The notes under the pieces were generated by a model. The model was not told the DNA's origin and searched no databases. It saw only the letters and a list, made by a program, of their open reading frames with translations. Shown here one piece after another: positions 12,056 to 23,739 of a stretch of 64,000 nucleotides of DNA. Numbering within the stretch: position 1 is the stretch's first letter; each line of letters opens with the position of its first letter. The stretch spans positions 634,001 to 698,000 of the forward strand of contig CM035316.1 in assembly GCA_000497125.2 (NCBI GenBank), read 5' to 3'. Source of the DNA: Spironucleus salmonicida. Its lineage: Eukaryota > Fornicata > Diplomonadida > Hexamitidae. The position numbers and the translations under genes are program-made.

Positions 12056-14386
12056 ATGTCTGACGCTCCAATCTTGTCAAAATACGCATAATATCTTAAT
12101 AAATACAAGCCTGACGCGCAAAGTACAACTTCAGACTACAAAAAACGCTTGGAAGAGTTGAAAAAATAAATTGTATCTCCAGTAACTCAGAAAAATTATA
12201 TTCCTCAAAGCAAATAATAATAACTTTTGACACCTGCCTCGCCGATCAACCCGTCCAAGCTCATAATGGAAAACCAGCTCCAGCTCGACCTTAAGAACAT
12301 TAAGAAACTTCAGACGCAAGCCCAGACGCAGCAGCAGTAGGCAGCGGCCGAGGAAGAAATAGCCCAGCTGTAGCCAAAACTGCAGGAGTATAAGCCACCA
12401 ATACCATCTATTGCGGCAGTTCCAGACGCGCTGATCGACCCAAATCGGCCAGAATTGTCTGCAGAAATTCGCCAAAACTTACGTGAGGCGGACCTCCCAA
12501 AATGGTACAAACAATTAAGTTTTTCACTCCTTCAATAACCCTTTATTGCAGTCCCTAAAAGCACACCCAAGCTGCCTCAAAACGAGCTAGTTTTGGAGCG
12601 CCAGCTCGTCTGCGAGTGCTGTCAAATCCTTTTGGGTGCCAAGCAAACAGACGTGCTTTTCGTCGTCTCGAACGAGCAAAATTGCTCCGTCCAAATCGAA
12701 AATTCACTCTCTTTTTAGCAGAAGCAGACCATTTAGAAAATCATAAATTAGACGATTTCTGACCGAAATTCTGTCATTAAGCATATTCAACTCTATTAAG
12801 ATCAAAACCTATCTAAAATGACCAGAAAATTCGGAAATTTGCTCTACGAAGCCGTGATAACGTTAGACAAAAGCATCGTTAGCATATAATAATCGGCCTA
12901 GATCTTGCTGGAATTAGATCAGAATCTCACCCAAATTTACTTCACGTACCAAATCCTCTCGTCACTAGTCCTTTCGGCCTCGAACAAGCAAGGTGCGCAG
13001 CTCATTCAGCACTTGGAAGAGTTCTATAAGGACCACGCTGGGCTCCCGCACTAGAAAATTGTTTCATATTTGCTCTTTGAAATGCTAAAATTTTATGCCG
13101 AAAATCTGCTTTTTGGCTTCATTTCCAGTGGAAAAATTCCTAAAAACGGGGAATTTTTGGTCGAAAATGTCGAGAAATCGTCAGATTTCCAGTACTTCAA
13201 ACTAAGTAGTCAGCAAGTGCATTTGCTGGATCCAATTGCCTCTGAAATCGTCATTTTGGGCAGAAATTAACACATTTTAGAGCGGTTGAACGTTCACCGA
13301 CAGGACGTCGCCCAGTCGTAGACGCCTTAGCTGCTGCAGCTCGCCTCGAACGGGCTCACAAGCGCTAATTTGGTACGAAAAATCAATTTGGACAACCCGT
13401 CGCCGTTATATCAGTTCGTTCAGCAGCACGCAAAAGCGAGCCAGTAGCTGCTCCTGACGGCTTTGCAGTCTGAGCATCACCTGGTTGCTACTTTCCACTC
13501 AATCAACAAATTCTTCCTTTTCGCACCATCTGACCTCTACCAAATCTTTTTGGAGACCGCACAGGCGGAGCTAGATAAGCCGAAGACGCAAGTGAATCTG
13601 ATACGGCTGAATAACTTGTTTCAGCTGTCTGCGTAAACATCGTCGCTGAAGTTAGACGAAAATATCGAGAACGTGTCGATTTCGACGTCAGAAATGAGCT
13701 TTTTGTAGATTTTCGAGCTCGTTAACTACGGAAAAGTGAGTTCACAGGCGCCTGATAGCGTTCCCAAGATCCTTAACTCACTTCAGCTTAACTTTCGTGT
13801 TAGCTTCCCACTTTCGATCGTTTTCAACGAGGAGCATTTCACCGTTATGAACCTTGTATTCCGACGTTTCCTGCGTCAAAAACTGGTCGAAATCACGCTC
13901 AACTCGACGTGGAAACGGTTAAATGAGCTGAAAGTGACGCGCCAGAGCCGTCGATTTAATTTACTCTACCGTGTGCTCAACAAGCAGCTCAGCTTTGTTA
14001 ACATTTTCAACTTTCACACCAACCTTGCTGTACAGCAGGTCCAGGAGTCCTTCAAGACCAACATGCGTCTAACGGCCTCGCTGGACGACTTTGACAACAA
14101 TCTACGTGACTTTCAGCGCTAACTCATAAAGCGGCTAAAGCTTACCAACCAGGGCACGGTGAAACGCACTGATCGAATTTTCGCTGACTGCCTCGTTTTC
14201 TGCAACTTCGTCGAAAAGAACTTCAGTGTCGAAACAAAGGAGGTCGTGCGTGAGAAGGTGCAGTACCGCGGTGGAGATGCACTAGTGGTAGTTATAGAGC
14301 AAAATCGCACGGCATTGGAGAAGTTGGAAGCGGAGTTTGACCGCAAGCAGCTGGAGTGGGCGAACGAGGCAAGCTTCGACGAGTGA
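12056..14386 (+). CDS. Gamma-tubulin complex protein (GCP2/GCP3 type)
   Basis: A 776-residue Spc97/Spc98-family protein. The N-terminal about 170 residues are Gln-rich and probably disordered. The GRIP1-like part follows, including a segment near residue 340-375 with a FYAENLLFGFISSG core and a following GEFLVE motif, typical of GCPs. The GRIP2 part, which binds gamma-tubulin, runs from about residue 560 with PLSIVFNEEHFTVMNLVFRR and later helices of the usual pattern. The protein nucleates microtubules at basal bodies or spindle poles. GCP2 versus GCP3 cannot be decided by eye. The ATG at 12056 is 142 bases from the divergent DRC4 start, so the two microtubule genes share an upstream region. 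Confidence 0.85.
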
Positions 14387-14713
14387 GTGGTGTGAATTAG
14401 AATATTTATGATCTCTAATTGTTAGAGTATCAGATGGTGAATACTATAGCAAAAGAGGCATAATGATACAGAATGCACTATGTGTGAATATTATTCACAT
14501 ATTGAAGTTTTAGTTGAAGTGAGAGAAATGTACAGGTGAGATTTATTGGTTCAATTTGGGTGTTGGGATATGTAAAGGAAAATGTGTGTAGGTAAAGAGG
14601 AGGCGATAGTTCAATTCCTGCTGGGGCAATGAATGCGGCACGGATTATATCAGAAGGATGGTAAAATTTGCGGAAGGTCTAGTTACAGTCCAGAACCGTT
14701 AAGGAGGTAACTA
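14387..14713. other. Intergenic sequence
   Basis: AT-rich sequence between the GCP stop and the histone H3 repeat unit. No ORF or RNA gene seen. Confidence 0.5.
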
Positions 14714-15337
14714 AAATACAAAGCTCACTTCTTGTGGTCGGGCTGGGCGCGCTTGCCGATCCGGGTGGCGAGCTCCATGTCGGGCTGCATGATGGTGACG
14801 CGCTTGGCGTGCTCCGCGCACATCTGCGTGTCGACGAAGAGGTTGATGAGGTAGTTCTCGGAGGCCTCCTGCAGCGCCTGGATGGCGAGGCCCTGGAAGC
14901 GGACGTCGTTCTTGTTGTAGTTCGTGACGAGCTCACGCACGAGCTTGGAGAAGGGCAGCTTGCGGATCAGGAGCTCGGTGGACTTCTGGTACTTCTTGAT
15001 CTCGCGCGTGGCGACCGCGCCCTGCTTGGACCTGCGCGTCTTCTTCACGCCCCCGGCGGTGCCAGCGGTCTTGCGGGCCGCCTTCCGGGCGATGGTCTTC
15101 CGGGGGGCCTTGGTGGCGGAGGTGGACTTCCTTGCGGTGTGCTTCGTGCGGGCCATTTTTGAAGGAGGGAACCGGGCCGGAGCGGCGCCGGCGCGCGAAA
15201 CCAGCTATCGGGAAAAGGAGCGGTGCGTTCCACCCGCGGTGGGACCGGCACGGCAGCCATGGTTGCGGCGGGCCAGGCGGCAGCGGGTTGGGTTGGGGCA
15301 GGCCGTGCTGTGCACGGGGGTGGGCGAGAGGAGATGA
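14714..15337. repeat. Inverted histone H3 unit, left copy
   Basis: This 624-base block is repeated in inverted orientation at 22379-23007. It covers the H3 coding region plus about 180 bases of GC-rich leader and about 10 bases beyond the stop. Differences I can see between the copies are one synonymous change in the H3 gene, one leader substitution and a 5-base leader indel. Identity stops abruptly at both ends. Confidence 0.9.
14725..15156 (-). CDS. Histone H3, copy 1
   Basis: A 143-residue histone H3. The tail starts [10 protein letters not shown], with His in place of the usual Gln5, keeps K4, K9 and S10, and has an extra residue before the APRK segment (TSATKAPRK). The core retains [21 protein letters not shown], the RFQ...ALQEASE region and AKRVTIM. 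The C-terminus is longer and more basic than animal H3, ending DHKK. These features match the Giardia-type H3, which places the organism in the diplomonads. The gene is much richer in GC than its surroundings and contains no TAA/TAG Gln codons. It is transcribed outward, away from the second copy. Confidence 0.97.
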   Translation of the reverse strand: MARTKHTARKSTSATKAPRKTIARKAARKTAGTAGGVKKTRRSKQGAVATREIKKYQKSTELLIRKLPFSKLVRELVTNYNKNDVRFQGLAIQALQEASENYLINLFVDTQMCAEHAKRVTIMQPDMELATRIGKRAQPDHKK

Positions 15338-15582
15338 GCACCTTCAGGAAATTTTAAATAACCAATTATTGAAAGCAATAGCAACTTAAATTTTGTAATA
15401 TAGATCTTACCAGTAACTTATTTTCGAACTTGTTAGAAATGTTTTTATGTTAATATTTTAATAAGGTAGTGTGCCTGAAATCAGCTAAACTTTTATTTTT
15501 ACATTTTGATATAAAATATGATAAACGTGAATAAACCTATTATAATGAATAAAATCGTTATAGCAACTAAATAATATTTACC

Positions 15583-17787
15583 TCACTTAATTGCGAAAAA
15601 TGCGACTACTGCTACCACTATACAGGCAGCACTTACTAAAGTTCCTGTTCCAATACCTTGCCCAATAGAAGCTCCATCAATATGCTTACTTCCATGATCG
15701 CATTTTTTGAAAAGATCGTCTAAATCAGATTTAAAATAAATTCTAAGGTTAATATGTTATTTCTTTTAAGTAGGAGTCATAAGTTTTCTATCTGAGCTCC
15801 AATCTACATCTACAAGGACTTTATACGCTCTTGGAACATTAAATCCTTTGAGTCCTGCCAATCTTACTAGTCTGTCTCCTTCTTTTTCGATTAGATCACT
15901 TAATTTAATAGGATCAGTTGTGCCAAATCTATCATTACAAACTTTACTATCTACGCAAACGATTGCGACTGGAGCTGCTTTACTAGGCTCAGCATGAACA
16001 AAAGCACATGTAATCAATGGACTACTTTCTAAAACACCCTCAAGTGCCCCCAAATCAACAAACTCTCCATGTTACAATTTTACAACGAGACTAATTCTTC
16101 TAATAAAGCTAGCACTACCATCTTCATGTAATTTACAAAGATCTCCTGTATGATAAAAGCCATCATTATCTACAACTTTTGTTAGTTTTCCCCATTAGCC
16201 ATCAATATATCCCATACAAACACCAGGACCTTTAATACAAAGTTCACCTGTCTAATCTCTCTCTAACGTAAATTCACATTAATCGCATTGAACGATTTTT
16301 GCTTCTGTAAATGCTGATGAGAACCCAAGTTAATATGGTGTATTCATTTTCATGCCACAATAATTATAAAGACCAGTGGTGCTCAATTCTGTAAGCCCAT
16401 ATCCAAGTGTTAATCGAGCACCTGTACAAATTCTTAAAAATTCCTCCACTTCAGGAGGGAGAGCAGAAGATCCAGATATCACATACTCTACTTTTCCACC
16501 TAGGGATTTCTAAATTTTCTTAAATGCTATATTATCAATAACTGACAATTTTCCAGTTCTATAATGTGCAGGATTCGAATTAAGATATAATTTTTTGATA
16601 TTATAACAGCTGTTAAATACTGTCCTGATTAAAATATTCTATTCGCTTAGTTACTTCATAACGTTGTCATAAATTTTTTAATACACTCTAGGTACACCCA
16701 TAAACACACTAACTTACGCCAATTCAAAATCTTTTGCTATAGTCTTCATGTTTCCACTCGAGTAATATATATTATAACCCCTAAATGCGCACAAATGCTC
16801 CATGCAGCGTTCAAAGACATGTGCCAGTGGTAAATATGACAGCATAGTACTTTATTGGCCTGAATCTGTAATTGAATATGGCACAAACTATCTTCCTAAA
16901 CAGGCGCCTCCGGCACAAACATTTTTATGTGATAAAACAGCTGCCTTTGGATGGCCAGAAGTACCAGAAGTGAAAATTACAGAGTTTGGTTCTGAGAAAA
17001 CCTGATCGACAGGCGGATACAAATTTTCCATGCATTTTTCAGCCAAATCCAACGAAATTTACTCAGGAAGCTCGATTTATGCGATTTTCACGTCCGTCTG
17101 GTTGCTGAGAATGGCCTTGATTCTGGGCGTAATCTGACTAAAATCTACCGCCTCCGAAATCACGGTTTTGGTGCTCTGGACGCTGTACATCGACTTAGTG
17201 TCGTCAATTATCTAGTACGCGCTGTCGGAAATGTGCGAGTAGACCTTGCTGGCCGCGTTGACGAGCTTATCGTCGACCTAGACCTGGTCGAAAACGATGA
17301 TTTTCTTAACGGATTTGCAGTTTTCGACCATCCCAATCACGTTCGGAAGGTACTCCTCAGACGTAAAAACGAATTTCACGCCCGTGAGATTCCAGCAGTA
17401 GACGATGTTTTCGATGCTGAGGGTATCAAAAATTGGCACCGTGACGCAGTTGGCGAACGAAATTGCCAGGTCCGACAGGAGCCACAGCGGTGAGTTTTTG
17501 GCATAAACGGAGATGCGGTCCTGCTTCTGCGCGCCCAGAGCGAGCAGCTGGTCACGGATTTTGGCGATAAACAGCGTCGATTGAGCGTAGGTTATCGACT
17601 GGAACTTTTCGTTTATGAGCTTCGGCGACGTAGAGAGCCCCGCCCTGTAGGACATAAAGTTACGCGCCTTGTTGCGCGATAACGAATTCATGAAATTCTC
17701 AGGAATCGTTGTATCTAGCGGGTACTCCTCCTTCTCGTTTAGTGGGAGGTGGGAGCTGGAGGCGTGATCGTGCGGTTTTACGAACAT
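15583..17787 (-). CDS. Long-chain acyl-CoA synthetase (AMP-binding)
   Basis: A 734-residue adenylate-forming enzyme that activates fatty acids to acyl-CoA. The P-loop motif FTSGTSGHPKAA lies at about residues 268-279, the YGLTE motif at about 460, the TGD motif with the preceding Tyr-His at about 545, and a C-terminal lobe with Lys near the end (SSDRKLMTPT). The last about 35 residues contain a hydrophobic segment rich in Ala, Val and Phe followed by a short tail, which looks like a C-terminal membrane anchor; many ACSLs carry an N-terminal one instead. Roughly the first 260 codons are GC-rich and the rest is AT-rich, with a sharp change near 16980-17040. ATG at 17787 gives the usual N-terminus with YPLDTTIPENF. 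Confidence 0.92.
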
Positions 17788-18274
17788 TTTGTCCCGCGGT
17801 ATGTGAGCAATATTTTGATATATTAATATAATTTTCTACGGACTGAAAGTTGATATTAATTTAAATATACTAAATAATGGTTCGAATATCCAATATAAGG
17901 TTAAAAATATTTACATATTTTGTTGTTAAAAGCTCAGAATTGAAAAATTGAAAATATATACTTATAAGACATACTACTTAATGGGATAGAATGCTTCATT
18001 TTGTATTGATTTGATCGTGAATAGATTTTATTATATCATAAAGTATGATTAGCGTATATTGAGCATATATGTTGATAAATTGGGATAAGATCAAAATTTA
18101 AAAATGTTATAAATGCACATACTGTCCTGAATAGAGTGTATAAAAAAAGATCCATTTCTAGAATATAAAGCATTATAACTATCTAAAAAATAGAAACTTC
18201 TATAATAATTGTAAAACATATGTGTTTACAAGTTAAAAAGAAATATAATTCAAAACAACGCAATATAAGCTAGT
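17788..18274. other. AT-rich intergenic sequence
   Basis: Low-complexity AT-rich sequence between the divergent-to-tandem minus-strand genes. No gene, RNA or repeat supported. Confidence 0.5.
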
Positions 18275-18826
18275 TCACTTGTTAACTTTACCAAAAACTT
18301 ATAAGCTATTTAAGATAATACCATTTTCATATGGTAAACCAGAATTCGTAGGAGCAATAACTAAATCACCCTAAACAATTTTATCATTTGATGAGGATAA
18401 TACTTTGAACACATTTAACGGAGAAAACAATTCTAATTTTGACTTTGACTCTACTGTTTGTACAAAAATATTATTATTTAATGGTTACATTTAAGGAAGA
18501 GAATATTTTAGAACCTTTTTATTATATAATAAATAACATATTTAATTATTTCTTTAATGTATACATTTATATTAACGAATAATATTATACGACAAACAAT
18601 ATAAATAATTTATAAAAGTAAATAAATTTACTAGTTATAACTATATAATAAACAGTTTATATTTCGGCAGCCACTTCACGAAAAATGTAGTCAGATGTTC
18701 ATCCTGTATTTGTAGTACCATATAATCAAGATTCTCCACTTTCACGCTTAAGTTAGACTCAATCTTCTCCTTTTTGTCTTACACTGATTGACGGATTTCC
18801 GCTGCTTCAGCATTCAATTTATTCAT
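18275..18826 (-). CDS. ORF with Cpn10 (GroES)-like C-terminal part
   Basis: A single 183-residue frame from ATG 18826 to TGA 18275. The last 71 residues, from an internal ATG at 18490, resemble chaperonin 10: a PLNNNIFVQ start, a middle DKIVQGDLVIAP segment and an end SLQVFGKV that follows the pattern of GroES family ends. If right, it would be the co-chaperone of Cpn60 in a mitochondrion-related organelle. The first about 60 residues are a GC-richer helical segment, joined by a very AT-rich stretch that reads as random sequence. Two small genes, the upstream one lacking its own TGA, are as likely as one fused product. The Cpn10 call is by pattern only and the conserved Gly loop is poor. Confidence 0.45.
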
Positions 18827-18882
18827 TCTATATAAACGGTATCACAAATTTTACTATATAAACACCTTAATGTTATTAAAAT

Positions 18883-20367
18883 GCATTGGAATCATTTATA
18901 GCTAAAATTTTAAATCCGTCAGCGAAGCGTGCTCGTTATGGATTAGAAATTTGTACAATAAACTTAATTACTGATACACATCTTAAGAAACTTTCTGATA
19001 TTAGCACATAAAATTTTTTCTTCATATAAAGCGATATATTTTACTCTGGTATAACTGAAAGACTTGGATTTTTGCATAGAAAATTTGATGCAACTGGTAC
19101 TATTTTTTTCACAAACTAGGAGTAATTCAAAGTTAAGAACTGTGGAGCTGGTTGTATTAGCTTTGAAGAAGAGGTAGAGATGAATGTTAGCAAAATGTGT
19201 TATTTTAAACCTCTTAATCCTGACAATATAACAGAAAATAAAACTTAGCTTTTAAAAATAAAAAGTGCTCTATTAAAAAATAAAACAGCAAAAATCAAAG
19301 TTCGTAATCAAATGCCTGCAGGTTTTATTCTAGCAAAAGAACTATTAGATACGTTAAGCGTAAATGACGATTTGTGCAATATTTAAATTTTCGAAGAACT
19401 TCTAGAGTTCTTAGTCGAGCAATAGTTTTTAAAAGGATAATATAGACATCCGGCTATTTAAACCTACTGTGAAGAGGATTTACCATCAGAGTTTGACGAA
19501 ATTTACGATAGGTGTCCAATCAATGATGATCTATAAATTATGAAACGGAAAATAGTAATGATTGGTATTTAGATGCCAGAGATACCAGATAATTTCTACA
19601 AACATAATTTCTTACTTTTAAAAGAAAAAGTAGAAACAATGCAACAATCTATATTCAACGAGCGTGTGCGCAATAACAATATGTCGGTATAAAATCTTTA
19701 GTTTAACCAATCCTTTGACTCACCTTTTAAACCACTTACACCTCGTATTTTTAGAGCCTCTACATAACTCAAAATAGCCTCATTTTCTGATTCAACCACA
19801 CATCAAAATCCCTCTAAAAACCCAAAGCTAGAAATATTTATTAACGCAAATTCACTCTAAAATATGCTCAAAATACGCACTTTCCTTCATAACTCGTCGA
19901 TTTATGAAAATGCACTTATTTCAATGAAATATGCTACAATTGACGCTCAAAATTCGACCACAAATGCATAAAATTCTCTCAAATTGAATGTATAGAAACT
20001 TAATTCTATTTTCAGTTTAATCGGCTAGAACACCCTGTTTCAACAACCCTTGATAATGTAAAAATGGGATAATGTAATAGTTTTAGGATGCGAAAATGCG
20101 AGAAATTGTTTAATTGGTGGAAGTGGAAAATTAAATGCAGCCTAGTTAGAAAATTGTTAGATTGGTGACTATGTGGTTATATAGGAGGGAGTAAAAATGC
20201 GAAATTGCGTAGTATTCGATAATTCTGAAATAGTTTCAGGGGAGTACGACGGATGTGTTATAGGAGCTAACTGTATTCTTGATTGCTTGGGCATGGTTGG
20301 ATGCGTTGTTGGTGGTGGAGTTAGGGTACGGAAAAACGAAAAATTTTCTGGGGAATAAATGGGGTGA
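18883..20367 (+). CDS. eIF2B gamma-like protein, N-terminus missing
   Basis: An open frame of 494 codons ending at TGA 20365 with no ATG near its beginning; the first in-frame ATG is at 19180. Residues about 30-75 resemble the end of a nucleotidyltransferase domain (IQSDIFYSGITERLGFLHRKFDATGTIFFTN region), and the last about 110 residues form a left-handed beta-helix with hexapeptide-like turns, ending in a CVVGGGVRV motif as in eIF2B gamma. The usual first about 90 residues with the GGxGxRL and KPLLP motifs are absent, and the space upstream is taken by the minus-strand gene. An ATG at 18881 lies one base out of frame. This is either a 5' truncation, a frameshift at the start, or an unrecognised first exon. 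Confidence 0.55.
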
Positions 20368-20880
20368 GGAATATTTTGTGACTTTCATCTATTTAAGTGT
20401 ATTCTATAAGAAAGTGAAGTTTTAAAGTAATAGATTTATTTGACGAATGGTTGAATAGCTTAAGCATTTCTGAAAAAAAGTAGGAAATTTTTTATTATTT
20501 AGATAGTTACATAGTGCAATGGCAGCTGAGTATAATATTTAGTTTTATATTCCTATAAGAGACTTTATTAATCAAGTAATGATTTTCGAAACGTTATTAA
20601 TCAGTATCCCAAAATTTTATATTTTAAAATGGATTCGTCTATCTTATAAAAATATTGATAGTTATAGCATAAGTCTGTAATTTTTATAATGAGGACTTGC
20701 TTTGACTATACTCAATTCAGATAATATTTAAAACGGATATATAGTGTACTACAAGTTAAAAATAGAATAAGTATTTTCATCAATGGTAACTTTAATTAAT
20801 ATAACGTTAGAATAACTAAACAAATTAGTCTAATTTGTCTAGTATAAAAATAAATAATTGATATTTATTGCTAATCTCAT
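20368..20880. other. AT-rich intergenic sequence
   Basis: A 57-residue frame (20519-20692) is present but reads as low-information sequence and is not annotated as a gene. Nothing else seen. Confidence 0.4.
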
Positions 20881-21720
20881 TCATAAATTTTATAGTTATA
20901 ACATTAACATTAATTCTTGAGCTCTTAAACTTTTAAATTCGGCAATTTTTCTACCAATATCTACGAATACGGGAATTATTTTTAAACGTAATGCCGTTTG
21001 CGCAACGCATCTGGCAAATTTTACATAACTGTATACCTATGATTAGTTTTTCATATTAGTTATCTTAATACCGTTTAAAAAATCTAATTTTTCAAATAGT
21101 TATAAAAACATAATAGGATATTCTAAATCTGTTTCAAGATATTATATATTAGAAAAGCTACAGTAGTTCCAAAATTAAATCATTGTTTAATTTACTAATA
21201 AAGATTTAGAAGACAATTTCTCTATATATTTTATAGGATTATTTGAAAGCTATAAATAATCATATTCATTATATAACTTTATGTTCTGTAATGTATTAGC
21301 GGATAAGTTTAAAAATAAAATATGTTGTAAATATTTATCTGAGAAATTTTATAATTTATTATTTGAAAGATTTAAATACAGTAATTCCGAGTTTGATCCA
21401 TAGAATTTTACTATTTCATTATTTGTTGCAACAAGAATTTTCAATTTAGGGAAAAAAGATATGTCTATTGATCTTATTCTGTTATAAGATAAATTTAGCT
21501 AAAGTAATGAATCTGATTTAAATTATACTTTTGTAAGCTCGTTAAAACTTAAATCAACAAATTATAAAAATTAGCAGGATTCAACAAATTTAGTTTTTTT
21601 AAGCTGATTATTATTCGCAAGCAGCTGTTCTATTTCGATATATTCTGTGAAATGTTTATAGCAGTGTTTATTTTCTTCATTAAATAATATAGTTTTAACA
21701 GTTTACGTAAAAGCAATCAT
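20881..21720 (-). CDS. Leucine-rich repeat protein
   Basis: A 279-residue protein with about six leucine-rich repeats between residues 60 and 185. The repeats show the LxxLxLSxN pattern, for example LQFVDLSFNEL, LLQLNLSYNRI and LLYLNLSNNKL. No signal peptide or membrane segment is visible, so it is probably cytosolic. LRR proteins are numerous in diplomonads and mainly bind other proteins; its partner is unknown. ATG at 21720, TGA at 20881. Several TAA/TAG codons fall at Gln positions between repeats. Confidence 0.8.
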
Positions 21721-22378
21721 AGACTATGCAATCTATGAAACATATTATATCTATTTCTCCTGAAAATTACTCAACAGTAACTATTTACATGTGCTATTTA
21801 CTTAAGAATAACATGAATCAGATGTTTCACATTCTATCATTTCTATACTAATGTTAAAAATTATATTAAGCTAATATCTTTTAATAGACATAGATATAAT
21901 TTTTGTATACAATTTACGAATGATCATATCATATTATTACAATATAGTGGTATTATGTTTAGTAATTAAACTACAATTTTATTTTGTTTTACGTTTCTAT
22001 TTTTATTATTCTTTGAATAATAAATAAACTAGGGAGTAAATTAATTTTTAATGATTTAGTAATAACGATTCTAAATAACTATGCAATTAATAATAAAATA
22101 TAAACTAAACATGAAAATCACGCAGCATATAACAAAATGTATATTTTATAACATTAATGATATTTATATTATAATATAATATTATTCAATTTTTATTTTT
22201 TTCTTAATACCTGGAATATTTACAATCATTTTCTTGCATTATTATTAATAGATCCAATTTAACAATTTTAAATTATCGATAATAATAGCAGTATAATGCA
22301 TCATTTTTACAAAATCACTCTATTGCTTATAGCTTGTAATTGATACATTCATCAGAAACTGAAACACATAGAAGACGT
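21721..22378. other. AT-rich intergenic sequence
   Basis: Strongly AT-rich sequence separating the LRR gene from the right-hand histone H3 unit. No ORF, tRNA or repeat supported. Confidence 0.5.
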
Positions 22379-23007
22379 TCATCTCCTCTCGCCCGCCCCC
22401 GTGCACAGCACAGCACGGCCTGCCCCAACCCAACCCGCTGCCGCCTGGCCCGCCGCAACCATGGCTGCCGTGCCGGTCCCACCGCGGGTGGAACGCACCG
22501 CTCCTTTTCCCGATAGCTGGTTTCGCGCGCCGGCGCCGCTCCGGCCCGGTTCCCTCCTTCAAAAATGGCCCGCACGAAGCACACCGCAAGGAAGTCCACC
22601 TCCGCCACCAAGGCCCCCCGGAAGACCATCGCCCGGAAGGCGGCCCGCAAGACCGCTGGCACCGCCGGGGGCGTGAAGAAGACGCGCAGGTCCAAGCAGG
22701 GCGCGGTCGCCACGCGCGAGATCAAGAAGTACCAGAAGTCCACCGAGCTCCTGATCCGCAAGCTGCCCTTCTCCAAGCTCGTGCGTGAGCTCGTCACGAA
22801 CTACAACAAGAACGACGTCCGCTTCCAGGGCCTCGCCATCCAGGCGCTGCAGGAGGCCTCCGAGAACTACCTCATCAACCTCTTCGTCGACACGCAGATG
22901 TGCGCCGAGCACGCCAAGCGCGTCACCATCATGCAGCCCGACATGGAGCTCGCCACCCGGATCGGCAAGCGCGCCCAGCCCGACCACAAGAAGTGAGCTT
23001 TGTATTT
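22379..23007. repeat. Inverted histone H3 unit, right copy
   Basis: A 629-base inverted copy of 14714-15337, longer because of a 5-base leader indel (a CTGTG-type repeat). The copies lie 7.0 kb apart with the H3 genes pointing outward. GC content changes abruptly at the upstream edge of the repeat. Confidence 0.9.
22565..22996 (+). CDS. Histone H3, copy 2
   Basis: Encodes exactly the same 143-residue H3 as the copy at 14725-15156; I see only one synonymous base change. The GC-rich leader (22379-22564) contains an upstream ATG at 22460 in another frame that overlaps the H3 start. TGA is the stop. The surrounding DNA is AT-rich upstream but GC-rich downstream to about 23190. Confidence 0.97.
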   Translation: MARTKHTARKSTSATKAPRKTIARKAARKTAGTAGGVKKTRRSKQGAVATREIKKYQKSTELLIRKLPFSKLVRELVTNYNKNDVRFQGLAIQALQEASENYLINLFVDTQMCAEHAKRVTIMQPDMELATRIGKRAQPDHKK

Positions 23008-23062
23008 CATAGGATGTATATATCACTCAGGAGCGTAGCTGGTGTGCCCAACCAGGAAGGTG

Positions 23063-23464
23063 TCAATAGGGGTGGGCCGTGCCTATATCGTGGTTTGTGC
23101 CCGGAACCAATACCCCAGTTACCTAGGCGGGCGTGTACTCGGCCAGATCCGGCACACCACCCGCAGAGCGAACCAACTATTTTAGTGACTGTCACATCTC
23201 ACCCAAGCTCAGGCGCTTGCTCTGGAACTGGCTCTTCCGCACGTCGCTCGACTGCCTCAACTTCGTAACTTTCATCTCGTACAGCTCCTGGCTTCTGCCA
23301 ATCGAAGATGTCGCCTCGAATTCATCAATGATGGCATCTAATTCGTGTCTTGCCATATTATTACTCGTCCTCGCTTTCGTGGAGTGTAGCTCTGGCAGTG
23401 GTGGCACGGGATATTACTCATTCACGGACTGTTTTACTTCATATCCTAAGAATGAGGTCCTCAT
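23063..23464 (-). CDS. Small basic protein with in-frame TGA
   Basis: From ATG 23464 the frame gives 90 residues and a TGA at 23192-23194. The product is basic and helical (a TSNNMARHELDAIIDEFEA stretch, then KVTKLRQSSDVRKSQFQ). The same frame then stays open for 42 more codons of GC-rich, protein-like sequence (including GGVPDLAEYTPAQ) to a second TGA at 23063. The first TGA could be a true stop, a recent nonsense change, readthrough or another recoding. I do not recognise the family; small basic proteins like this are common in axonemes, but that is a guess. Confidence 0.5.
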
Positions 23465-23739
23465 CTTTTGCTTGGTCTGTTTTTGATCGGCTAAGGGGCG
23501 GTAAAATTTAGAGTAATATATCTTATAGCATGAGTCAAGGTTAGCATATCAGCAATGAAACAAAATAATATTAATAAATATATGATAATATTGGTAATAT
23601 GATTCTTTAAAAAATGCTAAGTTTTCAATAGTTATATATATCTGCTATTTTAATATATATTGTCTTGATAAGTATTAGAGTAAAATACTATATAGATTTT
23701 ATTCCTAAGTCTCAATCCAAACATCTTTCTAAAGAATAT

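Noticed and set aside
14734-15341. Long open frames antisense to histone H3 and its leader
   Set aside because: They are products of the GC-rich H3 codons; the H3 frame itself is unmistakable.
20519-20692. 57-residue ORF
   Set aside because: Too short and too AT-driven to separate from chance with one stop codon.
23030-23190. GC-rich block taken as a structured RNA
   Set aside because: Better explained as the continuing coding frame after the TGA at 23192.
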